Shown: positions 31,408 to 40,200 of the stretch, piece after piece
How positions within the stretch are numbered: the first letter of the stretch is position 1
How the letters are laid out: every line of letters begins with the position of its first letter
Source: Candidatus Omnitrophota bacterium
Lineage (GTDB): Bacteria > Omnitrophota > Gorgyraeia > Pluralincolimonadales > Pluralincolimonadaceae
Direction: 5' to 3'
Assembly: GCA_003141835.1 (NCBI GenBank)
Contig: PLNR01000005.1
Coordinates: 1-53,107 of the forward strand
Length of the DNA stretch: 53,107 bases
The notes under the pieces: model-generated
Databases searched by the model: none
Told to the model about the DNA's origin: nothing
The model's input: only the letters and a program-made list of their open reading frames with translations
Program-made: the position numbers and the translations under genes

Positions 31408-32255
31408 AAGACGCGTATTCGCATCCGGGTTTCTGCGACGTCGCCTACGACTGGGACAGGAGGCCGGAATGCGACTTCATAGAGCGGTGCATCGAGAAAT
31501 ATTCCGGCGCGAAAGTCCGCTCCATCCTTGATATAGCTTGCGGGACCGGCATACACTTGATGGAATTCGCGCGGCGAGGATACGATGCGGCGGGTATAGA
31601 CGCGAGAAGAGAGATGGTCGATTTCGTCCAGAAGAGATCCGCTGCCGAAGGCCTCGACGTAAAATGCGCGCAGGCGGATATGAAGAGGTTCGACATTGGA
31701 CGCAGGTTCGGATGCGCTATCTGCATGCTCGATTCATTCAGGTACCTGTTGACCGACAAAGATATATTATCCCACCTAAGATCCGTCTCCGCTTCACTCG
31801 AGGACGGCGGGATCTATGTCATAGACCTCTGGATGCCGGAGGACGACCGCATCGGAGGATGGGAAGACCTCCGCTGGACCCAATCCCGCGGGAATATCCG
31901 CGTCGACGCGAGGTATCTCCAGCACGGGGAGACTTTTAACCCGGGAGAGAAGACATTCGATGACGAGCTCATATTCAAGGTGACCGGCCCTTCGGTCAAC
32001 TCTACCCTGAACTCGAGGGCGAAGACCAGGGCCCTGCTCTTTTCCGAGTTCCGGGAATTGGCGGAAAGGGGAGGATCGTTCGAGCTGAAGGAAAAATTTT
32101 ATAATTTTGACTTTGATTCCAAAGAGGGCTATAATATTAAATCAATGCCGAATGAAGCAGCTCACAGCAGTGATTCTTCGGCATGCCGGCGCATAACTAG
32201 CCAAGTTACTGCATCCGGCATAAGAACGAACCTGGTCCTCAAAAAACGGAGGTAA
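31404..32255 (+). CDS. Class I SAM-dependent methyltransferase
   Basis: This 283-residue protein has the Rossmann methyltransferase fold. Motif I is SILDIACGTGIH (about residues 41-52), the acidic residue that binds the ribose is in AAGIDARREMV, and motif II/III is in FGCAICMLDSF. A beta-rich C-terminal domain follows, as in Methyltransf_25/glycine-methyltransferase-like enzymes. I chose the ATG at 31404 because it overlaps the previous TGA. A tight pair with an ATP-grasp ligase suggests that they act on one product. Substrate unknown. Confidence 0.82.
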   Translation: MKDAYSHPGFCDVAYDWDRRPECDFIERCIEKYSGAKVRSILDIACGTGIHLMEFARRGYDAAGIDARREMVDFVQKRSAAEGLDVKCAQADMKRFDIGRRFGCAICMLDSFRYLLTDKDILSHLRSVSASLEDGGIYVIDLWMPEDDRIGGWEDLRWTQSRGNIRVDARYLQHGETFNPGEKTFDDELIFKVTGPSVNSTLNSRAKTRALLFSEFRELAERGGSFELKEKFYNFDFDSKEGYNIKSMPNEAAHSSDSSACRRITSQVTASGIRTNLVLKKRR

Positions 32256-32259
32256 AGAT

Positions 32260-32604
32260 ATGCAGAAAAGCCTGCTTAAATGTTTTATTTTTACCGTTTT
32301 AGCCGCTGTCTTAACCTATCTTCCCGGTTGCGCAGGCATAGAACCTCCGTCCCCCAAACAGATAATAGAACACCCGTTCGGCACCTCTATGCTCAGGGCC
32401 GGCCTCACTAAAGACCAGGTCCTCGCGCAGTGGGGGGAGCCTGACCTGAAGGAATTCGACGACGGTACCAGCAAATGGGGCAACGCCAAGGAGAGATGGA
32501 CGTATTACGGCAGGATGACCGGCCTGCCGGTGGACGAAGGATATCTTACGAAGACGCAGTACCTGTATTTTGACGGAAAGAACCTGGTCAGATATAATGA
32601 ATGA
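32260..32604 (+). CDS. Small lipoprotein, BamE/SmpA-like
   Basis: This 114-residue protein has a signal peptide with a lipobox (TYLPGC, Cys at about residue 24). The mature part contains LRAGLTKDQVLAQWGEPD, the helix and WGxP turn typical of SmpA/OmlA-like lipoproteins. It continues with RWTYYGR and a strand ending LYFDGKNLVRY. BamE is part of the outer-membrane assembly complex; many other small lipoproteins share this fold, so the assignment is to the fold only. CGGAGGTAA precedes the ATG, and the 3' end overlaps the next gene by 8 bp. Confidence 0.6.
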   Translation: MQKSLLKCFIFTVLAAVLTYLPGCAGIEPPSPKQIIEHPFGTSMLRAGLTKDQVLAQWGEPDLKEFDDGTSKWGNAKERWTYYGRMTGLPVDEGYLTKTQYLYFDGKNLVRYNE

Positions 32605-32785
32605 CGGTACGAAAAAGTTCGATTGCTGTGTCCAGTGCAAGATGTTCTGGGATTGCAGTACCCGCCCGGACAACTTGGCCAGGGAGGGGGAGAGCCATTG
32701 CTGTTCCTCTTGCGGAAATTTCGAATTATGCAGGATAGTTAATGAAAAGATAAAAAAGGAAGGCCCTTTATTTACCCGTATCTAA
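32597..32785 (+). CDS. Small cysteine-rich protein, unknown function
   Basis: This 62-residue protein has eight Cys (10, 11, 14, 20, 35, 36, 39, 45), arranged as CCxxCxxxxxC and CCxxCxxxxxC. The two halves look like a repeated knuckle that would bind zinc or an iron-sulphur cluster. There is no signal peptide. The start at 32597 overlaps the lipoprotein stop by 8 bp. The 3' end overlaps the convergent HD-GYP gene by 18 bp. I do not recognise the family. Confidence 0.6.
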   Translation: MNDGTKKFDCCVQCKMFWDCSTRPDNLAREGESHCCSSCGNFELCRIVNEKIKKEGPLFTRI

Positions 32786-33931
32786 TTTAAACGCCAGCTT
32801 TGAGAGGTCAACGCTCTCTTTTATATGGATGCTTTGCTGTTTTGCGAGGTCGATCGTCTTTATCTCGTCCAGTCTCCTTCCGTTTATATCGAAGACCACA
32901 TTTACAACCGGACGCAAGAGATAATCTTCATGGACTTCCGCTACCTTGCCGATCTCATCGGTATTCAACTTGACCCACGTCCCAATAGGATAGAGGCTGA
33001 CGCGTTTTATCAGGGCCTTGATAACTAACGGCGAGAACTGTTCCGAATTCCTTAATATTTCCCTGATCGCATCATGCGGGAAATATTTATCCCTGTAAGG
33101 GCGGGGGTGCGTCATCGCCTCGTACATATCCGCTAACGCGATGATCTGCGTATATTCATGAGTATCTTCGCCTTTGATGCCATCGGGATAACCCGAGCCG
33201 TCCACCCTTTCATGGGCCTGGTGGGCGATCTTAACGGCGAGCTGCAGTATATCGTCCTTGGGGCCTTTTAAAATATCGGATGAGTAGCAGGTATGTTTTT
33301 TAACCTCATCAAATTCAGTTTCACATAACGGTTTCGGGGTTTCGACCAGGTCCAGGACTTTAACCATCCCCAGGTCATAAAGGTATGACGCTATCCCTAA
33401 TTCCTGGAGTTTGGACTTGTTATAGCCTAATGTTGCCCCAATCAAAAGGGAGAGGATGCAGGCGTTCACGGAATGGCACCACAGGTAGTTCTCGGGTGAG
33501 CACCTGTTTGTTATAACTGCCAGCTCGTGTCCGCCTAAACAGACCTGGTCGACCATCTTCCTGATCACCGGGACCACTTGCTGGCAATCGAAAGGTTCGT
33601 CGTTTTTTACCTTAACGAAGATATCCTTTATCAGGTTATACGCTTCCTCGTAAATTTGGGAGGACTCTTCCTTATCTTCTTTCATCTTATTTATCGCTTT
33701 TGAGATCTGGACCTGGTAGGTCGGTTCTTCCTTTTTGGATTCTTTGCGGTCCATCTCCTTTATTGCCTGCGCGAGTTTAAGGTAAGATTGTTCCGTCTTT
33801 TTTTCTTCTTGTTTTTCTGCCGGCTCCTCTTTCTTCTCCTCAATTTTCTTATCTTCAACCGGGGTTTTCGGCGGTTCGGGTTTTTTTGAGATTTTTTGCG
33901 TAAGTTTTATTAAGTCTGAGAGCCGTATCAT
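32768..33931 (-). CDS. HD-GYP domain protein with altered HD motif
   Basis: This 387-residue protein has a Lys/Glu-rich, probably coiled N-terminal part (residues 1-115) and an HD-GYP-type domain. HD-GYP enzymes degrade cyclic-di-GMP. Most ligands are visible: the first His in LWCHSVNACIL, His in VKKHTCYS, the AHQAHERVDGSGYP signature, and Asp in IALADMYEAMTH. However, the HD pair itself reads LYDLGM, with Tyr for His and Met for the usual Lys, so activity is doubtful. The C-terminal 90 residues form a beta-rich region (YPIGTWVKLNTDEIGKVAEV) common after HD-GYP. It may be a c-di-GMP effector for exopolysaccharide. It overlaps the ATPase gene upstream by ATGA. Confidence 0.82.
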   Translation of the reverse strand: MIRLSDLIKLTQKISKKPEPPKTPVEDKKIEEKKEEPAEKQEEKKTEQSYLKLAQAIKEMDRKESKKEEPTYQVQISKAINKMKEDKEESSQIYEEAYNLIKDIFVKVKNDEPFDCQQVVPVIRKMVDQVCLGGHELAVITNRCSPENYLWCHSVNACILSLLIGATLGYNKSKLQELGIASYLYDLGMVKVLDLVETPKPLCETEFDEVKKHTCYSSDILKGPKDDILQLAVKIAHQAHERVDGSGYPDGIKGEDTHEYTQIIALADMYEAMTHPRPYRDKYFPHDAIREILRNSEQFSPLVIKALIKRVSLYPIGTWVKLNTDEIGKVAEVHEDYLLRPVVNVVFDINGRRLDEIKTIDLAKQQSIHIKESVDLSKLAFKLDTGK

Positions 33932-34743
33932 CTTTTTACGACGCCAAAGTCCTCGGCTACTTCCTGCATGATCTTTTCATCCACGTTCTGCGCTTTGGCC
34001 ATCATGCCCACTATCAACCCCATATCGCAGAGGTTGTTCACCCTTCTCGGGATCCCTTCGGAGGCTTCATAGATGACTTTACAGGCGTCATCGGTAAAGA
34101 TCTCGTTTTCCCTGCCGGCTATCGTGCAGCGATGGATGATATACTGCCTCATCTCTTCATAGTCTAATTTATTCAGGTGATATCTTATGGCGAGCCGTTG
34201 TTCAAGCTGGGGGATCTTGTAAACCTTCTCTTTGAGTTCCGGCTGGCCGACGAGGATAAGGGTAAGGAGGAACCTGTTGTTCAACTGGAAATTAAGAAGC
34301 AGCCTTAATTCCTCAAAGACCTCGGGCCTGTCGATCGCCTGCGCCTCGTCAATGATGATCACGGTTTCCACGTCGTTATTCAAGTCGGCGTATAATTTTT
34401 CGTTTAACATATGGAGCAGTTGCAGTTTGCCGCCGACCACGTCCGTGCCTTCAATTTGGAATAATATCTCCCTCAGGAAATCCCGGGGGGAAAGTTTCGG
34501 GTTTACGATCAAAGCGACTTTATACTTGGAATCCTTCTTAGTGAGTTCCGAGATAAGCACGCGGCTTAAGATGGTCTTGCCGCTTCCGTATTCGCCCGTA
34601 AGCAAGGCGGCGCCTTTTCTTTCCCTTACGGCGTAGAACATGCGCATGAGCGCCTCTTCGTGTTTCGGGGAATGGTATAAAAAACGGGGATCGGGTACGT
34701 TCTCGAAAGGTTTTTCTTTAAGCTTCCAATATTCCTCGTACAT
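33928..34743 (-). CDS. ExeA/GspA-like AAA ATPase
   Basis: This 271-residue AAA ATPase starts MYEEYWKLKEKPFENVPDP, the standard opening of ExeA-type and exopolysaccharide-locus ATPases. Walker A is GEYGSGKT (residues 50-57), Walker B is VIIIDEAQAI, and a sensor region reads LTLILVGQPELKEKV. The C-terminal lid has IPRRVNNLCDMGL. In type II secretion such proteins help the secretin cross peptidoglycan. In PEP-CTERM/EPS loci a near relative is standard. The genes beside it (HD-GYP-like, WecA-like) fit the second setting. Confidence 0.85.
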   Translation of the reverse strand: MYEEYWKLKEKPFENVPDPRFLYHSPKHEEALMRMFYAVRERKGAALLTGEYGSGKTILSRVLISELTKKDSKYKVALIVNPKLSPRDFLREILFQIEGTDVVGGKLQLLHMLNEKLYADLNNDVETVIIIDEAQAIDRPEVFEELRLLLNFQLNNRFLLTLILVGQPELKEKVYKIPQLEQRLAIRYHLNKLDYEEMRQYIIHRCTIAGRENEIFTDDACKVIYEASEGIPRRVNNLCDMGLIVGMMAKAQNVDEKIMQEVAEDFGVVKR

Positions 34744-34745
34744 CG

Positions 34746-35765
34746 TTACCTCGTCGCCTTTTTACCGGCGACCATTAAAGCAGCAATGAGGATAAAGATT
34801 ATGGATATCTGCACCAAAATCAGTATAGCATGAATCAAGGGTGCTTTCAATAAAACAATTGCGCTGATCCCAAGCGATAAGCTTACAAAATAGATAAATA
34901 TCGTTGCTTTCAACGGGCTGAAACCCATGTCCAGGAGGCGATGGTGGAAATGGTCCCTTCCGGTATACTCCAGCCATTCCTTGAAATTTTTTACTTCCCC
35001 GTGCCTGACCCGCATGATCGTCGTGAAGATAACATCGAAGATCGGGACGCCCAGGATCAGGACCGGCACGACAAGCGCCACCTCATTATTGTATGCCCAA
35101 TCCCCTAAAACAGCAAAGCCGGCCAAAATAAAGCCTAAAAAATTGCTGCCGGCGTCGCCTAAAAAAATATTGAAAGGCCTCAGGTTATATATTAAAAATC
35201 CCAAACAGGCGCCTAAGGCGGCCAATGTTAACGCTATAATGGCCGGCTGGCCGGTCAATATGGCGATTACCAGAAAACAGGCCAAAACTATTGCGCTGAC
35301 CCCGGTCGCCAGCCCGTCCAAGCCATCCAGGAAATTCATGGCGTTAGTTATGCCGACGACCCAAAATATCGTCAGCAATATTTCCGCCATATCTCCCCAT
35401 AGGGTAGGAGGAAAGAACGACAGGCAGACGCCGTATTTTATTATTATTACCGATGCAATGACCTGGATTATAAGCCTGAATAGCGCGGATAGCCCTTTTA
35501 TGTCGTCGATCAGCCCGACGAGCATGACCAGGCTCCCGCCTAAGACCAGCCCCTTTATTTCGGTCTGCCGCGGCCCGGCGTATAGAAGCGCGATCAAGAA
35601 AGAAGCCCAGACAACGACCCCGCCCAAAAGGGGCACGGGGGTTTTGTGGATCTTTCTCTTGTTAGGATAGTCTAATATCTTAAAACGCCCGGCAATTAAT
35701 TTCGCGAGGGGGGTCAGGATAATGGCGGCTAAAAAAGAGGCCAGGAACAGGACCAGCGGCTTCAT
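34746..35765 (-). CDS. Undecaprenyl-phosphate sugar-1-phosphate transferase (WecA/TagO-like)
   Basis: This 339-residue membrane protein has about ten helices and belongs to the MraY/WecA family. Typical parts are HKTPVPLLGGVVVW, VGLIDDIKGLSALFRL with the Asp-Asp pair, NAMNFLDGLDGLATG with the catalytic Asp, and FLGDAGSNFLGF. A cytoplasmic His motif reads GRDHFHHRLLDMG. It starts lipid-linked glycan synthesis by loading a sugar phosphate on undecaprenyl phosphate. The extra His-rich loop puts it nearer WecA/TagO than MraY. Its 5' end overlaps the deacetylase gene by 4 bp. Confidence 0.9.
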   Translation of the reverse strand: MKPLVLFLASFLAAIILTPLAKLIAGRFKILDYPNKRKIHKTPVPLLGGVVVWASFLIALLYAGPRQTEIKGLVLGGSLVMLVGLIDDIKGLSALFRLIIQVIASVIIIKYGVCLSFFPPTLWGDMAEILLTIFWVVGITNAMNFLDGLDGLATGVSAIVLACFLVIAILTGQPAIIALTLAALGACLGFLIYNLRPFNIFLGDAGSNFLGFILAGFAVLGDWAYNNEVALVVPVLILGVPIFDVIFTTIMRVRHGEVKNFKEWLEYTGRDHFHHRLLDMGFSPLKATIFIYFVSLSLGISAIVLLKAPLIHAILILVQISIIFILIAALMVAGKKATR

Positions 35766-36376
35766 ATCTTTAGCAACAACCGGTGGGACTTGAAACCTTC
35801 GGCGTATTTTACCCTTGCTTGCGCTCCCCTGAAGGCCGCCCAGGACTTTACGGTCCCTAAAATGTTTGAATTATGGTTCGGCGTTTTTTTGATCTGTGAA
35901 CGGTGGGACCTTAGCAGTTTTATCTTGGCGTCCAGGGTGCCGCTTATGTCTATGAAAATATTGGGGTCAAGGCCCTGGCTGCCAGGTAATTCATAATGGA
36001 GGACATTTTTTATGAACCGGGCCGCCGCAAGGCTCGCTTTTCCGGCATTCCTATGGTCCTGGTGAATGTCATCCGGATAACAGGTAAAGACGATGTCCGG
36101 GTGGATCTTATCGAGGATATCCTCGATAAAGGAGATGAGCGGCTGTCCTTCGGGGATCATCGCGTCGGAGAAATCTCCCCAGTATATCTTTTTTGGTTTC
36201 AGGAGCCTTGCCGATTTCTCCTGCTCCTTCGTCCTTAATGCCGGGTTACCTCCCGCCTCACCCCTGCTTAGGACCAGAAGGTATATCTTGTGCCCGCTCC
36301 TGGAATATTTTGTTAAAGCCCCGCCGCAGCCGAATTCAATGTCATCCGGATGCGCCCCGATCGCTAATATATTCAT
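35762..36376 (-). CDS. PIG-L/LmbE-family deacetylase
   Basis: This 204-residue protein has the LmbE fold. The zinc site is formed by IGAHPDDIEFGCGG (His-Pro-Asp-Asp) and a later His in DDIHQDHRNAG. LSRGEAGGN is another family motif. The enzymes remove N-acetyl groups from GlcNAc-type sugars. Beside a WecA-like transferase it probably modifies a lipid-linked sugar. It overlaps the upstream WbqC-like gene by 35 bp. Confidence 0.88.
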   Translation of the reverse strand: MNILAIGAHPDDIEFGCGGALTKYSRSGHKIYLLVLSRGEAGGNPALRTKEQEKSARLLKPKKIYWGDFSDAMIPEGQPLISFIEDILDKIHPDIVFTCYPDDIHQDHRNAGKASLAAARFIKNVLHYELPGSQGLDPNIFIDISGTLDAKIKLLRSHRSQIKKTPNHNSNILGTVKSWAAFRGAQARVKYAEGFKSHRLLLKI

Positions 36377-37064
36377 GTTCGAGTTTTCCCGAGAGTATAG
36401 ACAGGCTTTTTTGCCCGTAGTTAAAGATCAGGTCCATTATCGACATATACGGTATGAACGGGTGATATAATTGGTTATACGCGGGATGAGTGAAATCCTG
36501 GAATTTGAGCTTTATCTTCTCTTTGGTGAATTTTGCCGCGTCGATATAATCGTATGCGCCGGTCCCGGACAGGTACGTGTCGGCGTTCAAGCACTTGCAA
36601 ATGTTGATCAACCTGTCGGTGCTGTTGCCGTCGATCTTCAAATGAGAGGCAAAATATATCTTCCGTTCGATACCCAGGTAACTCAGTATATATTTTGTTA
36701 TGAAGATATTCAGGTCGACCAACCTGTCCCAGCGCTTGAAGTATACCGCGTCGAGGAACGGGCCGTGCTCTTTAAAATGTTTTGCCCTGTTGTAATTTAT
36801 TTTAATGCTCTGCCAGTGCTTGTGCTGCCAGCAGACTTTGTTGTTTATCTCGACTTCGTTCAAGGCCTGCCCGAAATGCCCTTTTGTTATGACCGGGACG
36901 GTCAGCCAGATCCAGCCGTCCTTTGTCCTTATCCGGTTCCTGTTCTGGAAGCTGCCCTTGGCGAACTGGACGTTATCGAGCAGGACGAAACTCTCGGCGC
37001 TCTCTATTTTGTCGAAATAGCCGAGCCAGGGCAAATATTGAGGCTGATGGATAGAGATATTCAT
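36342..37064 (-). CDS. WbqC-like family protein
   Basis: This 240-residue protein begins MNISIHQPQYLPWLGYFDKI, the hallmark of the WbqC family. LLDNVQFAKGSFQNRNRIRT and WLTVPV follow. Members occur in O-antigen and polysaccharide clusters; their activity is not well defined. I set the start at 37064 because the -10 box of its promoter (37084-37089) overlaps the only other nearby start, at 37085. It is the first gene of the leftward operon ending with the HD-GYP-like protein. Confidence 0.85.
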   Translation of the reverse strand: MNISIHQPQYLPWLGYFDKIESAESFVLLDNVQFAKGSFQNRNRIRTKDGWIWLTVPVITKGHFGQALNEVEINNKVCWQHKHWQSIKINYNRAKHFKEHGPFLDAVYFKRWDRLVDLNIFITKYILSYLGIERKIYFASHLKIDGNSTDRLINICKCLNADTYLSGTGAYDYIDAAKFTKEKIKLKFQDFTHPAYNQLYHPFIPYMSIMDLIFNYGQKSLSILSGKLEHEYISDRGASG

Positions 37065-37083
37065 CTTTTTGCGAATAATACGC

Positions 37084-37112
37084 ATTATGATTAGAAAACG
37101 TCCCCTTGTCAA
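37084..37112 (-). promoter_or_regulatory. Sigma-70 promoter for the leftward glycan operon
   Basis: On the minus strand TTGACA (37107-37112) and CATAAT (37084-37089) are separated by 17 bp. The transcript would start near 37077, leaving about 13 bases before the WbqC-like start. Confidence 0.8.
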
Positions 37113-37182
37113 GAAAAAAAGGCCGAAATCCGAGATCGGGCCCGTTGTGTGCCCGGCCGGCGGCGGTGATATTTTTCGCTCC

Positions 37183-37211
37183 TTGACAATCATGCGTATT
37201 TTATGTATAAT
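37183..37211 (+). promoter_or_regulatory. Perfect consensus sigma-70 promoter for the giant surface protein
   Basis: TTGACA (37183-37188) and TATAAT (37206-37211) are separated by 17 bp, a full consensus match. It is divergent from the promoter at 37084-37112. AAGGAGAG at 37240-37247 precedes the ATG at 37258. Confidence 0.9.
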
Positions 37212-37257
37212 TATACAGCGAAAATAGTTAGGAAGATCTTAAGGAGAGCGGATTTGC

Positions 37258-40200
37258 ATGATAGTTAGGCGTAGGTCTAACAAGAAAAAGGGATTTTTTA
37301 ACGAGATAAGGGCGGGATATTTTCCCGCCCTTTTGCTTTTTGCGGCGGTATTTTCGCTGGTTGCCGTCAGCAATGAGGCCGTTGCGGGCGCCCTCGGCCT
37401 CGTATTAAATGGAGATTTTGAAGAAGGCAGCACGGGAGGATTAGGCACGATCACTAGCTGGAACAGCTGGGGCGGCAGCGGCTACCATCACAACGATTAT
37501 AACCATACGATCAGCGGTTCAAAGGCGGTAAAGATCTGGTGGGATGACTCCGGCATATGGCAGAATTTTGCCGTAAGCGCTAGTACGGATTATTACTTTA
37601 ATGCTTATTTTTATAATCTATCTACCGACCCCTTGCACATTTGGAAGGGGTACCTTAAAGTCGAGTGGTATTTATCAGATGGATCTACGAAGATCTCGGA
37701 AGATACGATAGGCTTGCTTTATCCGGATGGTACCGATCCTTATAATATTTGGAAAAATGTATCCGCAAAAATTACGTCACCGGCCACTGCCGCTTACGGC
37801 AGGCCGGTCTTTGGGGTAAAAGACTGGACCTCGGCCGGCCCTTCGGGGGCGGTAAGCTTAGATGATCTGTATGCCGGCACATCCGCTCCGTCGGGACCCA
37901 CTGTGGGAGGCACCGCCTACACCGATGACACTGAGGCTACACCAATAGCCAGCGCGCCCGTTAAAGTGATCGTCTACGACAGCTCGTTGTCCAGGACGTC
38001 CATTTTTACGGCCACAACAAACGGCAGCGGCGTCTATTCCGTGACCCTGCAAAGCGGAGAGCTCGGCGCCGGCGATATAATCTGCGCCTACCTCGACGGC
38101 AGCGATAAGGCTACCTCCGTCTATAGGTGCGGGGGCACAAGCAACGTATCCAACCTAAACCTTTATAAAAACAATGTCGTCGTGTTTAATAACGACACAA
38201 CCGACATGACAAACGATGACCTTTACAAGGTTGACGACGGTAATGCAAATATACTCTATTCCGTCTCCGCCGCCTCAAGCGGCAACCTCACCGTCGACAG
38301 CAATATCGAACTCTTCCTCGAAGGCTCGAGCTCTAAAACCTTCGCCCCGGGAGGCAGTGTGACCCTCCAGGGCACAGGGGCCTTGAAGATAGAGTCAGGG
38401 GCGACGTTGAGCATGGCAAGTTTTGCCCTCACAGTCCCGGATAACTTGACAAACGCAGGCACCATAACCCAAACATCTTCAGGCACTACGACCCTCACAG
38501 GCACAACCAAGACCGTAACAGGCGGCGGCTCGACAACGTTCTATAACCTGACAGTGTCGGGCACGTATACCTTAAGTACCAACATAAAGGCATCCAATAC
38601 CCTGACCATAGACGACAATAAATACCTGTCAGTAAATGCGTCAAGCGCCTCAGTGACGGTCGAGGTCGGGGGAAGCATAGTAAATAACGGGAACGCTGCC
38701 GGCGAAGGCATAGTCCTTGCGAATTCGACCAATTCGATAATAATAAAGGGCTCGGCAGGCGCCAAGAGGGCCCTTACCAACAATAACATCGACTTTAACG
38801 GTAAGACCGTCCACCTCGATAACATGGACGTCCAGGTGGCGACTAACCTAGGTGCGGCAGGCGACACCATAGTCCTCGACTCAGCCTGCGAGTTCGACGA
38901 TATGACGGTCAACCCCGGCACGCTTAATAACTCGGGAGGCTACGATTTAACGGTAAGCGGCAGCTGGGAGGTCTCCGGCACGGGGACTTTCACGCCGGGC
39001 ACAGGCACAGCCTCGGTGAGCTTAACCGGCACAGCCAAGAACATAACCACCACCTCCAGTAATTCCTGCGCCTTTTATAACCTGGTCGTCTCAGGCAGTT
39101 ATACCCTGCAATCGTCTATAGGGGTGGCCCATAATATGACGATCAGCAGTACGGGCACCCTGGATGCCTCTAATAAGACTATCACCCTGACGGGCAGCGC
39201 GGGCAATTTTGATGTTGAGGGTACCTTCACTTACGGCACTTCTACGGTTGTCATACAGGCAACAGGCGATATCCAGGGCGCAGCCAGCGGCGGTACTTTT
39301 AAAGCCGGATTTTATAATTTGACTATCGGTAAAGTGTCGGCGACCCCGACTGTAACAGTCACCGCCGGCGGCACGTGGGAAGGCATACAGGTTTATCATA
39401 CCCTGACCATACTATCGGGAGCCACTCTTACCGGCGTCGCCGACAGAAAAGTCCAGATGCTAAACGGCTCGACGGTAGTCAACAGCGGCACGTGCAACCC
39501 GGTAGAGTTCGAGTTTAACCTTGGCAGCAGCGCAGGCACCGCCACCATGGGCGGCGGCAGTTACACAGGCGACCACATCCAGATCGTCCAGGGCACAGTG
39601 ACCCTGGCCGGGGCCGTGACCGCCTCTTATGAGTGGAGAATAGGTTATTGGCAATCTAACTCGCCCGGTGTCCTTAACCTTAATGGTTATAATCTTACAT
39701 CCTCAGGAAGTATTATCCTCGGGCAACATACATTCGGGGACCAGGTAGGCCAGCTAACCACCGGTTCGGGAAGCATAACTGCGCTCAACCTTTTTGTAAA
39801 CGAGACGATAACCAGCGGCGGCGACCACTGTTCTATTACCGTGGGAAGCGGCAGTGTTTGCACTTTTTCAGGAGCAGTTTTGACCCACGCGAACGGCATC
39901 ATTACAAATAACGGTTCGATCATTTGCGGAAATTTCACTAACGAGAGCGGCGGTACCTATACCGCCAATACCGCAAGCTGTTCCATATCCTGCGCGGATT
40001 TCACCAATGACGGGACGTTTACCAACAGCCAGACCAATACCGTATCCGCCTCGGGAAATGTGGCAATAACCGCTTTCGGCGCCACAACCACCAAGAACAC
40101 CCTTACCATGACAGGCGACGGCAAATACATAAATTCCAGCGCGAATCTGGGCAATCTCGTCAATAACGGCGGTACCACCGGCAGCAGGAATTATATCCAT

